A stretch of 64,000 nt of DNA from an uncultured Prevotella sp. (GCA_900551055.1 URUK01000004.1:62001-126000); one strand, 5' to 3'. Positions 42,525 through 52,263 are shown, counted from the stretch's first letter. Made by a program: numbers and translations. Notes: generated from the letters alone by a model not told the origin.

Positions 42525-45500
42525 AATTTATCTTGTACCCCAGCGCTTCGTTCTCCTTGATAAACGCCATAAGCTCACGGCTTAGGTCAACTTTCCCATG
42601 CTTGCAGCGAAGCCCGAACGGGCGATTTGACGCTCCGTCGTACACCTGGAAATAAAGCTGCGTGTTGCCGGGACTGTCGTTTATCACCGAGACAAGGTCT
42701 GTAACGACAGTATCGTCAATCTTGTCTGCGTTGACAGTGATTGTCAGCCTTTCTATCTTTTGGTCCTTCACGGTCTGCAAATACTGTATGTCCGTGACGC
42801 GCATCTCCATCATATCGCTGCCGCGGAAACGCTGTACGAACTGCGCCTTCACCAATACCGTGCAGCCTTCGACGAGCATTCCTTTCCACTTTCCCCACTC
42901 TTCGCCGAAGAAAGCCAGCTCGCCAGAACCTTCAAAGTCCTCGATTGTGACAAAGCCGCACGGCTTGCCGGTCTTCGTAAACTTGCTTCTCACCATTGTT
43001 ACTATGCCCCCAAGCAGAACTTCCTGCTTCTTCTGAAGCTCTATCTTGTCGGCAAGCTCTGCGCAATGGGTGTTGCACATGTTGTTGAGTATCACCTCAT
43101 AATCGTCCAACGGATGCGCCGACAGGTAGATACCTACGAGGTCTCGCTCGCGGTTGAGCTTCTCTATGCTGCTCCACGGCTCGCTGTCAGGTATCGGCGG
43201 AGTGGCGATGTCAACATCGTCCATGCCCCCGAATAGCGAGTTTTGCGCCGTGTTCTTCTCCTGTTGGTACAGCTGTCCGTAACGTATGAGCGTGTCAAGG
43301 AAAGCGTCTCCTTTGGCGTTTTTGCCGAAATAGTCCTCCCTCTTTATCTTGAAACTGTCAAAACCGCCGCTCAGTGCAAGGCTCTCGAAACATTTTCGGT
43401 TGCAGGCTGTCAGGTTGACACGCTGCACCAGGTCGAAGATATCCTTGTACGGGCCGTTCTTCTCACGTTCGTCTATTATGGCTTCGGCGGCTGCCGTACC
43501 CATGCCTTTTATGGCGGCGAGGCCGAAACGGATAGCTCCCTGCCTGTTCACGCTGAACTTCTGGCGGCTCTCGTTTACGTCAGGGCCGAGCGTCTTTATG
43601 CCCATGGCCTTGCATTCGTCCATGAGCTTGGTTATTTCGTTTATGTTTGTGACGTTGCGGCTCATGTTGGCGGCCATGTATTCGGCAGGGTAATGCGCCT
43701 TGAGGTAAGCCGTCTGGTAGGCCACCCAAGAGTAACACGTAGCGTGACTCTTGTTGAATGCATAGCTGGCAAACTTCTTCCAGTCCTCCCATATCTTGTG
43801 AAGCACCTCGTGCTTGTAGCCGTTCTTCTCGCCACCTTCATAGAAAAGACCCTCCAAGTGGTTCATCTTCTCTATCTGCTTCTTACCCATCGCCTTGCGC
43901 AGAGTGTCGCTCTGGCCTCGCGTAAAGCCTGCCAGCTGGCGGCTGAGAAGCATGACTTGCTCCTGATAGACGGTTATTCCGTATGTGTCCTTGAGGTATT
44001 TCTCCATGCAAGGTATGTCATACGTTATCTTCGACGGGTCGCGCTTGCGCTCGATGAACTGCGGAATATAGTCCATAGGACCGGGCCTGTAGAGGGCGTT
44101 CATGGCTATAAGGTCCTCGAATACGGTAGGATGCAGCTCGCGGAGGTACTTCTGCATGCCCGACGACTCAAACTGGAACGTGCCTATCGTGCGGCCTTCG
44201 CTGTACAGTTGGTACGTCTCCGGGTCGTCAATCGGTATGTTGTCAAGGTCGATTACCTTGCCCGTAGTAAGCCGTATGTTCTCCACCGCCTCTTTCAGGA
44301 TGGACAAAGTCTTCAGTCCGAGGAAGTCCATCTTGATAAGTCCGGTCTCCTCAATCACGCTGCCTTCATACTGCGTGCAGAGCAGCTTGTGGCCGGTCTC
44401 CTTGTCGTCGGCCGTCGAAACGGGCACCCAGTCGCTGATAGGGTCACGGCAAATGATGGTTCCGCAAGCGTGTATGCCGGTGTTGCGCACGTTGCCCTCA
44501 AGCATCTTGGCATACTCTATGGTCTCACGCATGCGCGGGTCGGCAGAAGCCTCGGCCTCGCGCAGCTCCGGCACGCACTTGATTGCATTGGTAAGGTTCA
44601 TCTTCAGGCCGTCGGGCAGACGGTCGGGTATGGACTTGCACAGGCGGTTCGACTCCTCCAGGGGCAGTTTTTCCACACGCGCCACGTCCTTGATGGCCAG
44701 TTTCGTAGCCATTGTGCCGTATGTAATGATGTGCGCCACCTTGTCGGCGCCGTACTTTTCGGTCACCCAGTCGAGCACCTTTCCGCGCCCGTCGTCGTCG
44801 AAGTCGGTATCGATATCAGGCAACGAGATACGGTCGGGGTTGAGGAAACGCTCGAACAGCAGGTCATATTTTATAGGGTCAATCTTCGTTATGCCGAGGC
44901 AGTAGGCCACGACAGAGCCTGCCGCGCTGCCACGTCCCGGCCCGACCATCACCCCGAGCTGGTCGCGCGCGGAGTTGATGAAGTCCTGCACGATGAGGAA
45001 GTAGCCCGGGAAACCCATCGTCTTCATTATGTAAAGCTCGAACTTTATGCGCTCCGCCACCTCTTCTGTCAGCGGGTCGCCATACAGTTTCTTAGCTCCT
45101 TCGTATGCGAGCTTGGCCAGATAGTCGGCCTCGAACTTTATCCGGTATATCTTGTCGTAACCTCCGAGCTTCTTGATTTTCTTCTCCCCTTCCTCACGCG
45201 ACAGCACAACGTTGCCGTTCTCGTCCTGCGTGAACTCGTCATAAAGTTGCTCCTCGGTGAACCGTTGGCGGTATTCCTCCTCCGTGCCGAACTCCTCCGG
45301 GATGGGGAAAAACGGCATTATGGGGGCGTGGTCGATGCTGTACGCCTCCACTTTGTCAAGCACTTCGCACGTGTTTGCAAGCGCTTCGGGCACATCGGCA
45401 AACACCTCGTTCATCTCCTCGCGCGTCTTGAACCACTCCTGTTTGGAGTAAAGCAGACGGTTGGGGTCGTCCAAATCCTTGTTGGTTGACAGGCACAGGA

Positions 45501-46227
45501 GGCGGTCATGAGCCTCAGCGTTCTCCTCGTCGACGAAGTGGCAGTCGTTGGTGCATACCAATTTTATGCCGTACTTTGCGGCCAGCTTCATCAGCACTTT
45601 GTTCGCCTTCTGCTGCAAGGGGTATGTCTCGCGGTTAGCGCGGATGTGCGGGTCCTTTACCTGATGGCGCTGAAGCTCAAGGTAATAGTCGTCGCCGAAC
45701 ACGCGCTTATACCACTCCACGGCCTCCTCCGCCCCCTCGATGTCGCCTTTGAGGATTTTTGCAGGCACCTCGCCGGCTATGCACGCCGAGCAGACTATCA
45801 GTCCCTCGTGGTACGCCTCAAGGTCGGCACGGTCGGTACGGGGACGCATGTAGAAGCCGTCAACCCACGCGCGGCTAACCAACTTGACAAGGTTCTTGTA
45901 TCCCTTGTAGTTCTTCGCCAACACGATAAGGTGGTAACCGCCCTGGTCGCCCTGCTCTTTCACCTTGTCTTCCTTCGAGTGTCGGGCCACGTACATCTCG
46001 CAGCCGAGAATAGGCTTGAACTCCGGTTTGCCCTGCTCTTTCAGCTCGCCGTTCTTCTTCTTGCAATAATTGAAAAACTCCTTTATGGCGAACATGTTGC
46101 CGTGGTCGGTCACAGCCATGCCCCGCATGCCGTCGGCAATGGCCTTGTCAACGAGCTTCTTTACGCTGGCCTGTCCGTCGAGTATGCTGTAATAAGTATG
46201 TACGTGAAGGTGGACGAAATCTTGCAT
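42523..46227 (-). CDS. dnaE: DNA polymerase III subunit alpha
   Basis: The replicative polymerase catalytic subunit. From the ATG at 46227 the protein is 1,234 residues. It opens with the PHP domain (FVHLHVHTYYSILDG; GMAVTDHGNMF), then the polymerase core with PDIDTDFDDDGR (the catalytic aspartates), GPGRGSAAGSVVAYCLGI and ACGTIICRDP; the fingers hold TYGITVYQEQVMLL. The C-terminal OB fold (VLLGGIVTMVRSKFTKTGKPCGFVTIEDFEG) and tau-binding end follow. I reject the upstream in-frame ATG at 46290 because the promoter -7 element lies between the two, and the ATG at 46227 has AAAGGA ahead. Confidence 0.97.
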   Translation of the reverse strand: MQDFVHLHVHTYYSILDGQASVKKLVDKAIADGMRGMAVTDHGNMFAIKEFFNYCKKKNGELKEQGKPEFKPILGCEMYVARHSKEDKVKEQGDQGGYHLIVLAKNYKGYKNLVKLVSRAWVDGFYMRPRTDRADLEAYHEGLIVCSACIAGEVPAKILKGDIEGAEEAVEWYKRVFGDDYYLELQRHQVKDPHIRANRETYPLQQKANKVLMKLAAKYGIKLVCTNDCHFVDEENAEAHDRLLCLSTNKDLDDPNRLLYSKQEWFKTREEMNEVFADVPEALANTCEVLDKVEAYSIDHAPIMPFFPIPEEFGTEEEYRQRFTEEQLYDEFTQDENGNVVLSREEGEKKIKKLGGYDKIYRIKFEADYLAKLAYEGAKKLYGDPLTEEVAERIKFELYIMKTMGFPGYFLIVQDFINSARDQLGVMVGPGRGSAAGSVVAYCLGITKIDPIKYDLLFERFLNPDRISLPDIDTDFDDDGRGKVLDWVTEKYGADKVAHIITYGTMATKLAIKDVARVEKLPLEESNRLCKSIPDRLPDGLKMNLTNAIKCVPELREAEASADPRMRETIEYAKMLEGNVRNTGIHACGTIICRDPISDWVPVSTADDKETGHKLLCTQYEGSVIEETGLIKMDFLGLKTLSILKEAVENIRLTTGKVIDLDNIPIDDPETYQLYSEGRTIGTFQFESSGMQKYLRELHPTVFEDLIAMNALYRPGPMDYIPQFIERKRDPSKITYDIPCMEKYLKDTYGITVYQEQVMLLSRQLAGFTRGQSDTLRKAMGKKQIEKMNHLEGLFYEGGEKNGYKHEVLHKIWEDWKKFASYAFNKSHATCYSWVAYQTAYLKAHYPAEYMAANMSRNVTNINEITKLMDECKAMGIKTLGPDVNESRQKFSVNRQGAIRFGLAAIKGMGTAAAEAIIDEREKNGPYKDIFDLVQRVNLTACNRKCFESLALSGGFDSFKIKREDYFGKNAKGDAFLDTLIRYGQLYQQEKNTAQNSLFGGMDDVDIATPPIPDSEPWSSIEKLNRERDLVGIYLSAHPLDDYEVILNNMCNTHCAELADKIELQKKQEVLLGGIVTMVRSKFTKTGKPCGFVTIEDFEGSGELAFFGEEWGKWKGMLVEGCTVLVKAQFVQRFRGSDMMEMRVTDIQYLQTVKDQKIERLTITVNADKIDDTVVTDLVSVINDSPGNTQLYFQVYDGASNRPFGLRCKHGKVDLSRELMAFIKENEALGYKIN

Positions 46228-46259
46228 ATCCTTTATCCGTAGTATTTCCGTTGGAGCGT

Positions 46260-46291
46260 CAAAGTTAAAGCGAAAAAACGAGACAGCCAAA
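46260..46291 (-). promoter_or_regulatory. Promoter of dnaE
   Basis: TTTTG (46288-46292), 20 bases, TAACTTTG (46260-46267) on the minus strand. It places the transcript start near 46253. Confidence 0.8.
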
Positions 46292-46335
46292 ATATATGTG
46301 TGAAAAAACCGCTATGCTGACAAACAGTCACATCT

Positions 46336-46370
46336 TTAACGTGGCATGACAGCCAGTCATGCCACGTTAA
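46336..46370. terminator. Perfect 15-bp hairpin upstream of the dnaE promoter
   Basis: TTAACGTGGCATGAC / GTCATGCCACGTTAA around a 5-base loop. It lies 45 bases upstream of the dnaE -33 box. It could end read-through from the beta-helix gene, or it could be an operator; the sequence does not decide. Confidence 0.6.
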
Positions 46371-46541
46371 GTTTTCTTAAACGACGGAACGTTGACGCTT
46401 CCAGAAGGCCGCCGGTGAACAGCGGCACGCCGTTTGACGGAAACAAGGCCGTTTTCAGGCGGCAAACGTAAGTGCTTGAAGCACAAAACGTTACATCAAA
46501 GCACCATATTTTCCGCCGCCGTTTACCGTCAAATGCAGTGC

Positions 46542-46607
46542 AAAAGGTAACCTTTTGCAACGTAAAAGGCCGTGTTTTGCAAGACTAAAGGCCGTCAACG
46601 GCAAACT
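46542..46607. repeat. 22-bp tandem repeat array (3 units)
   Basis: Units begin at 46542, 46564 and 46586; the third is degenerate. It lies in the 46293-46738 gap with two perfect hairpins; no gene is seen there. Confidence 0.8.
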
Positions 46608-46609
46608 GA

Positions 46610-46642
46610 AAAGCGGTCAAAACGCATGGTTTTGACCGCTTT
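46610..46642 (-). terminator. Terminator of the beta-helix protein gene
   Basis: AAAGCGGTCAAAAC / GTTTTGACCGCTTT, 14 perfect pairs, 5-base loop, about 97 bases past the stop. It directly abuts the 22-bp array. Confidence 0.7.
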
Positions 46643-46738
46643 CGCCTTCTTTTTCAGCCATGAGCAGGCTGCCTTTCCGCCGTTTTCAGCCATTCCGTCA
46701 GCCGAAAACGACACTGCCGGAAGCTGTTTTGCGGAAAA

Positions 46739-49627
46739 CTAATGTAAATTATTCTGACTGTCAACTGAGGCCGTTGTGCGTTCGGGTTTCCGCTCAACGT
46801 CGCTTCCCTGCACCTTACCCGGCTCGTCGCTGACAGGCCGCAGGGGCGAAGCATAGTAGTTGTTGGTAAGCTCGATGACGCTGCCGCCCTCGTGCATACG
46901 GGCGTATGTGGCATCGTCTGACTGCGCCTTGCCGGGCATCGGACGGGCGAAGTATGTTGTATAAACATGAGCCTGACCGCCGCGGACGTCTATTCCGGGC
47001 GCTCCGCAGCTGGCAAAGTTGCCCTGTTGCAGGCGCAACGTACCGTTGTTCACTATAGAGCCGACCACCGGACTGCCCCAGAAGGCGCTGTTGTAGAGCG
47101 TCAGCTGTGCGTCGGGATGCACCTTTCCTGTGCCGGGTTCGCCGCCCATCAACACGTATGAGCGCACGGGCTGCTCCTTGATGTGCGTGTTTACAAGCTC
47201 CGAGTTGATGGCGGTTATCCTGGTGTCCTTGCCTGCATCCTCGACAAAGAGCGAGAAGGTACAGCCGTCAGAGCCGTGTCCGATGACCGTCATTTGCCCC
47301 GGATAGTTGCCCGTAACGGCGTCTTTCAGGAAGTGGATGCCGTAGATTGAGCCGTACACGAAGTTGTTGAATATGGTCTGGTTCTTCACGTCCGCAAACT
47401 TCAACGCGCTGCAGTTGGACTGCACGAAGCGCGTCATCGACAGGTCGGGATAGCCCTGCCCTCCGCGCGGCATACGCGAACCGTAGTGCGGATTGAACTG
47501 CATGTTGCGGATGAAGCCGCCTTCCGCTCCGCCGCCTACCCATATTCCGGCACGCAGCAGCACGCCTGCGAAATAGTCAACGTAGTGGCCGCTGGTGTTG
47601 TATGACGCGAGGTCGATGCCCTTGTCGCCCATCGTCACGGTAACGTTGACAACATACACCTTCGGGCCTTGCCCCTGGATGAGGAACGGAGTGCGGCGCG
47701 GATTGTCTTTCGTGAAGCCGTCTGAAGCGATGTTCAGCTGTGCTATGTTCAGTCCGTTAAGTCCCGCGCCCTCTTCAAGCTGTATCAGCGACGCTCCCTT
47801 TTCGCCCTCATTGCCGCCGTCGTAATTGGTGAATATGGCCGTTCCGCCGCTCTGCGTGTGGTGCTGAACGTCCCAACTGCCGCGCAGCTCAACGCCCGAC
47901 GGCACACGTATCGGCCGCTCTACGAGGTAACGTCCTGCCGGAAGGTAAAGCGTTCCGCCGCCAGCACGCTTCACGTCGTCAAGCAACGACTGCAACCGTG
48001 ACGACACGTCGACCGTCGGCACGTCGTTGTTGTAGCCCGTAGCACAGGGAAGAGAGGCGCGGATGACGACATCCGACGACGGGCGCGGACGCACATCGAT
48101 GTCAGTCTTGATGTCGGCCGGCATCGGCTGTATGTCATATTCGTCGCCGGTGACAATATCCACATCGGCCGAACGGCTCTCGTCGGTCACCTGCAACTTG
48201 CGTTTGTAGCCGGAGTTGACGGCCTTCAGTGCGCCGGTTTCAGCCCCGAGATAGACGTGCCGGCCGGGGTTGGCGAAACTGCACTGCGTAAGCAGGGCGT
48301 TGCCGCTGTTCATGCGGAGGGCGTAGTCACGGCTGTCGGCGAAGGTGCAGTTCTCGAACGAGACAACGCCGCCGCTGCCGTCGCTTACCACCGGGCCGGT
48401 GAAGCTCACGCCGTTGAACTGCACCGACGTGCGGAAATCTTTGTAAAAATACACCGCATTGCCGCCGTAGCCTGCGCCGAACGACGAGTTTGAGATGAGA
48501 AGTCCGTAGGGATTGACCCCCTCAACGTAAAGACCGTTCACGCAGTCGTCGATGTGTATGCCGTAAAACTGTGCGTTCGGCGTGTCCGAATAGCCCGGCT
48601 CACGCCCCACCCACATGCCGGTGTCGTAGCCGCTGATGTCGAGATAAGACACGTATTCCCAGTCGGAGCGGTGCATGCGGTAGCCCGTGCCGTTGGCCTT
48701 GGTGTACGCCTTGACCTTATCCAATGACGGAGCGCCGGGCAAACCGGATTCCGCCCAGTAACGGGGGCTGATTTTCACGTTCTCAATGCGCCCTATGTCG
48801 GTGCACACATGAACCTCAACGCCGGTGCTCAGAGCCGTGATGTAACTGTTGAGAAGGTAGTGAAGCTCGCTCGGAGCCGAGTAAAAGCCGTTGTAAGAGT
48901 TGACAAGCGTGACGTTCTCCACAGTGGCGCAGTCGCCTCCTGCCTGGAATAACGTCCACGGATAAGGCCGCACATTGCCGGCGTCCTGTTCGGGATACCA
49001 TATCGAAAGGTTGCGCACGCCGGTGCCTGCCGACATCTCAATGAAGCGGTCGGCAATGCTGGTGTATGTCGTGTGCAGGGCGTTGCCGGCCTGTGGGTCG
49101 TTCCACCAGCTCTCCACCTTGCCGTCATAGTTGGGCGCGTCCTTGCCGACGCGCACCTCAAGTATGGTGCCCTTCACCTTGCCGCCGTGCTCTTCAGGGT
49201 CGGCCCAGTCGCCGCGCAGCTGCACACCGGCAGGCAGACGCAGCACGTATTCATACGTGTAATACTTCTGCTGCTCGTCCTTGCCGCGGCGCACGCGCAC
49301 CTGCTTGCGGCCGGTCTGCGTGCTGCGGAACTCGTAGTTGCCAACAGGGACGTACACTACACCGCCGCCTGCGCGCCAAGCCGCGTCGATGGCCGCCTGG
49401 AAGGCCGCGCGGTTGTCGAAGCCGGGCTGCGCCTTGGCGCCGTAGTCGGTGACGACATAATCCGAAATAACCCAGTCCTTTGCAGGATAGACGGTCTTGA
49501 TGCTATGTCCAACCACACCGGAAGAGGCGCAGGCCCCACCGCCATGCAGCAGCATCAGAGCCGCCGCGACCATCACCAAAGCCTTGCCATGGGCGATAAC
49601 TTTTAACTTTACCATAAATAAAAACAT
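46739..49627 (-). CDS. Secreted protein with two right-handed beta-helix (pectate-lyase-3-like) domains
   Basis: A 962-residue protein with a signal peptide; the likely start is M5 (MVKLKVIAHGKALVMVAAALML). Two pectate-lyase-3/GH55-like domains sit in tandem. The first opens YVVTDYGAKAQPGFDNRAAFQAAIDAAWRAGGGVVYVP (~57-95); the second opens VDVSSRLQSLLDDVKRAGGGTLYLPAGRYLVERPI (~530-565). Both continue as turns of a beta helix rich in N, G and short hydrophobic strands. No catalytic set is obvious, and no T9SS C-terminal signal domain is seen. Probably acts on a polysaccharide outside the cytoplasm. The 5' leader is long (about 350 bases). Confidence 0.85.
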   Translation of the reverse strand: MFLFMVKLKVIAHGKALVMVAAALMLLHGGGACASSGVVGHSIKTVYPAKDWVISDYVVTDYGAKAQPGFDNRAAFQAAIDAAWRAGGGVVYVPVGNYEFRSTQTGRKQVRVRRGKDEQQKYYTYEYVLRLPAGVQLRGDWADPEEHGGKVKGTILEVRVGKDAPNYDGKVESWWNDPQAGNALHTTYTSIADRFIEMSAGTGVRNLSIWYPEQDAGNVRPYPWTLFQAGGDCATVENVTLVNSYNGFYSAPSELHYLLNSYITALSTGVEVHVCTDIGRIENVKISPRYWAESGLPGAPSLDKVKAYTKANGTGYRMHRSDWEYVSYLDISGYDTGMWVGREPGYSDTPNAQFYGIHIDDCVNGLYVEGVNPYGLLISNSSFGAGYGGNAVYFYKDFRTSVQFNGVSFTGPVVSDGSGGVVSFENCTFADSRDYALRMNSGNALLTQCSFANPGRHVYLGAETGALKAVNSGYKRKLQVTDESRSADVDIVTGDEYDIQPMPADIKTDIDVRPRPSSDVVIRASLPCATGYNNDVPTVDVSSRLQSLLDDVKRAGGGTLYLPAGRYLVERPIRVPSGVELRGSWDVQHHTQSGGTAIFTNYDGGNEGEKGASLIQLEEGAGLNGLNIAQLNIASDGFTKDNPRRTPFLIQGQGPKVYVVNVTVTMGDKGIDLASYNTSGHYVDYFAGVLLRAGIWVGGGAEGGFIRNMQFNPHYGSRMPRGGQGYPDLSMTRFVQSNCSALKFADVKNQTIFNNFVYGSIYGIHFLKDAVTGNYPGQMTVIGHGSDGCTFSLFVEDAGKDTRITAINSELVNTHIKEQPVRSYVLMGGEPGTGKVHPDAQLTLYNSAFWGSPVVGSIVNNGTLRLQQGNFASCGAPGIDVRGGQAHVYTTYFARPMPGKAQSDDATYARMHEGGSVIELTNNYYASPLRPVSDEPGKVQGSDVERKPERTTASVDSQNNLH

Positions 49628-49975
49628 GTGTTAGTTGATATACATCTTTTCACAATGGCGCATGATGCGCCCGCGCAACGAGGTTAACTACGCGCCGGCG
49701 CAGCCCCACATGCCGACGGCAAGACTGCCATCGCACGGCTGCGTGACGGCGCGACACCGTCACCGGGGGCGTGACAGGACACGTCCTCATTGCAGGATTG
49801 GATGTAAGTGTGGTGATGGTCTTGCAAGTTTACTCCGTGCAACGCCGCCGCCTTCAATCCGGCGACAGGCCGCCCTACTGGCGTGCGGCCGCCGCGTATG
49901 CGGCTATAAACGCATATTTGCAGGCATGCGGACAGCCGCACAACTTGCATGACATTATATGGATATGTGTGTTTG
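49628..49975 (-). promoter_or_regulatory. Long structured 5' leader of the beta-helix gene
   Basis: If the promoter at 49982-50015 is right, about 350 bases precede the ATG. The leader is G+C-rich and has short hairpins such as GTGACGG / CCGTCAC. I could not match it to cobalamin, TPP, SAM or other known riboswitches, and an 88-codon frame within it has no convincing start context. Confidence 0.4.
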
Positions 49976-49981
49976 GTGTGC

Positions 49982-50015
49982 CAAAGGTAAAGCTAAAAAA
50001 CGAAACGGCCAAAAA
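49982..50015 (-). promoter_or_regulatory. Promoter of the beta-helix protein gene
   Basis: TTTTTG (50010-50015), 20 bases, TACCTTTG (49982-49989) on the minus strand, the same -7 box as both tRNA promoters. Confidence 0.7.
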
Positions 50016-50145
50016 GAGAGCCCAATATATTGATTTTTTAACGAACTGAGGCATTTATGACAACACCAAGTAAAACCATGTCAAAAAGCCGCTTGCACAA
50101 CGTAAAACAGCCTTCAGCGCAACAGCTTGATATCCAGCGTATTAC

Positions 50146-50220
50146 AAAAGGCCATCTTTTGCACTGCAAAAGATGGCCTTTCAGAGGGTAAAAGACGGCC
50201 TTTCACACATCAAAAGGCGG
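50146..50220. repeat. 22-bp tandem repeat array (3.5 units)
   Basis: Units begin at 50146, 50168, 50190 and (partial) 50212; weaker units may extend left to about 50103. It lies in the 49628-50409 gap; 50221-50409 shows no gene. Confidence 0.85.
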
Positions 50221-50409
50221 CATATTGAAGCCCCTCTCCAACCCTCCCGTAGGGAGGGAGATTGGCTACCTGCTTCACATCGGGACAAACATGGTGTTCA
50301 ACAACAGCCTGCCGGAATACAGTCCGGGCGTTGGCAAAAATAAAGGGAGGCTCCGTTGTATCGAGTCTCCCTTTTATCTTGAAAGCGCGGCAACACCGCG
50401 TTGAAGCGC

Positions 50410-51024
50410 TTAGAAGTAGTAAGCAGCTGAAACCTGCCATGTGTTTGCACGACCGCGGTAAACGCCCTCGGCTATGTCGCCAGCCGTATTGAACACCGAA
50501 ACTTCACCGGTCTTGCCGCACGCGATGTTGTAGTTGAAACCAACCTGCAAATGGCTGAGCAGCATTACGCCGGCACCAAGGTTTACACTGAAATTAGACG
50601 AGTTGAACTTCCACGACGACACATTGTCTACAATGGTCTCATGCTTGTCCCCGACATTGAAGCCGAACTGCGGACCGGCTGCCAGATATATGGCAGCAAG
50701 ACTGCCCAAGCCGATGTCGTAACGCAGGTTTATTGGAATGTTGATGGCCTGCTGCTTTATCTTCTTGCCAACACCCTTGACCTTGGCCTCACGCTGGTCG
50801 TAAAGCGCGGATGCGTCAACGCCCAAGCCGACGAGAGGCAATGAGAACTTTACAGTAGGGCCGATGAAGAACCCTGTGCGGTTAGACGACTCGAAAACGT
50901 CGCTGTTGAACGACATGTCTGTGATATTCAAACCGCCTTTCAAGCCGAACTTGAACTGTGCGTCAGCCGGAACGGCGGAAAACAAAGCCGCAACCAACGC
51001 GGCGACAGCTAAGAACTTTCTCAT
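50410..51024 (-). CDS. PorT-family outer-membrane beta-barrel protein
   Basis: A 204-residue protein with a signal peptide (MRKFLAVAALVAALFSAVPADA). The mature part begins QFKFGLKGGLNITDM and forms eight or so amphipathic strands ending in ...VSAAYYF, a typical outer-membrane signature. It belongs to the broad OMP_b-brl_2/PorT group. PorT itself is a T9SS component, and this gene is next to the T9SS operon, but small barrels like this are common and the link is unproven. Confidence 0.85.
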   Translation of the reverse strand: MRKFLAVAALVAALFSAVPADAQFKFGLKGGLNITDMSFNSDVFESSNRTGFFIGPTVKFSLPLVGLGVDASALYDQREAKVKGVGKKIKQQAINIPINLRYDIGLGSLAAIYLAAGPQFGFNVGDKHETIVDNVSSWKFNSSNFSVNLGAGVMLLSHLQVGFNYNIACGKTGEVSVFNTAGDIAEGVYRGRANTWQVSAAYYF

Positions 51025-51054
51025 GCAATTGGATTTTAATGGTTAAAGATTTTA

Positions 51055-51175
51055 TAAATTCATAATGGCAAATTCACAATTCATAATCCAACATTCATTA
51101 CCGACTGTGCATTGAAAGTCGCACAACAGCGCAGCCGACTATGAAATGAGATTTGTGAATTATGGGTTAAATCAA
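51055..51175. repeat. ATTCATA-type heptamer repeat between the PorT-like gene and gldN
   Basis: Left part (51057-51099) has steps ATTCATA, ATGGCAA, ATTCACA, ATTCATA; right part (51148-51175) carries the partial complement TTTGTGAATTATGGGTT. The inverted match is loose. Confidence 0.55.
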
Positions 51176-52263
51176 TGTCTCTGACGGCGTACCGTAACGC
51201 GTGCGGCCGGCTGCGAGCCTGAAGACTTGCTTGACGAGCTGCGCTTACGCACCGAAGTGGACGCGCGGCGGTTGCGCTTGGTCTTCTTGGCCTTCTTGTC
51301 CTTGACGTCAAGTTTGGCTATGCTGTCGAGCGAATCCTTACGCGCCTGGTCGCCCCAGATGTTTTTCTCGAATGCGGCCAGCTCGTCCTCGATGCGTCGC
51401 TGCTCCTTGGCTATGGCGGAGTCGTTGGGGCAATACTGGGCGAGTGTTCGCCCGAGCATGTTGTTTGTCTTGTAAATCTTACCCTTGTAGATGTTGCGCG
51501 TGAAGTAATCGTCCATGCTCATGGTAGCCGCATTGTTCAAGTCGCTCGTCATCACCACCTGCTTGGCAAGATAAGGGGCCACGTCATCATATAAAACCCA
51601 GAACAGCGGATACTTCTGTTCGCCGTCGCCAAAGTCGTCAGTGCGCCACAATACGGGACAAAGAGCAATTGGCTTGACGTGGAAAGTAGCCGAAGCCTGG
51701 TCGTAATAGGCACTCTCCTTTATGTAATACGACTTTACCTCGGCCGACGGAATGTCGCTGTCATTTATCGTCAGGCCACGGTTTGTACGCTCATAATAGA
51801 TATGGTAATTGTCGATAAATGCCTTCCGGTCGACCTGTGCGGAATCTGTAAACACCTCGTTGCCGTCGAGGCGGTATTCGTAAGCCTTCACCGTATTGCT
51901 CATCATCAGCTTGAAAAGGTAGGTAAACAGGTTCATCTGCGACCCTGCCGGCTCGACGGGGTAATACAATGCGGCGTTGGCATCCTCCTGAAGCAGTATC
52001 TCACGGTAAATGTCTCGCCGCCATACAACGTCCTCTGACATTTTTGCCGACACTGGATAGGATATCTGCGCACGGGTGGTAAGCGTCTGCGCACTCTGCG
52101 CTTTGCGGCGCTGCTGCTCGCGGCGGCGCGCCGTAGGCTGCGCGTTTACAGCGTCGGCTGCGAACAAAAGCAATAGCAGGACTGCGGAAAAGGCGCGCAG
52201 TGACAATCCACGGCACGGCTTTTCGAGATGCCATATAGTTTGCGGAAACAAGAATTTGGCCAT
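51172..52263 (-). CDS. gldN: T9SS core protein GldN/PorN
   Basis: GldN joins GldK in the periplasmic ring of the type IX secretion system. The 363-residue protein has a signal peptide (SLRAFSAVLLLLLFAADAVNAQ), then the conserved VVWRRDIYREILLQEDANAALYYPVEP and FTYLFKLMMSNTVKAYEYRLDGNEVF, and ends with a lysine/serine/arginine-rich tail. Last gene of porP-gldK-gldL-gldM-gldN; a heptamer-type repeat separates it from gldM. Confidence 0.94.
   Translation of the reverse strand: MAKFLFPQTIWHLEKPCRGLSLRAFSAVLLLLLFAADAVNAQPTARRREQQRRKAQSAQTLTTRAQISYPVSAKMSEDVVWRRDIYREILLQEDANAALYYPVEPAGSQMNLFTYLFKLMMSNTVKAYEYRLDGNEVFTDSAQVDRKAFIDNYHIYYERTNRGLTINDSDIPSAEVKSYYIKESAYYDQASATFHVKPIALCPVLWRTDDFGDGEQKYPLFWVLYDDVAPYLAKQVVMTSDLNNAATMSMDDYFTRNIYKGKIYKTNNMLGRTLAQYCPNDSAIAKEQRRIEDELAAFEKNIWGDQARKDSLDSIAKLDVKDKKAKKTKRNRRASTSVRKRSSSSKSSGSQPAARVTVRRQRH

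Noticed and set aside
49684..49950. 88-codon frame in the leader of the beta-helix gene
   Set aside because: No ribosome-binding context and no recognisable sequence; listed only as part of the leader.
49628..49975. Cobalamin or other known riboswitch
   Set aside because: No B12 box or other signature motif was found in the leader.
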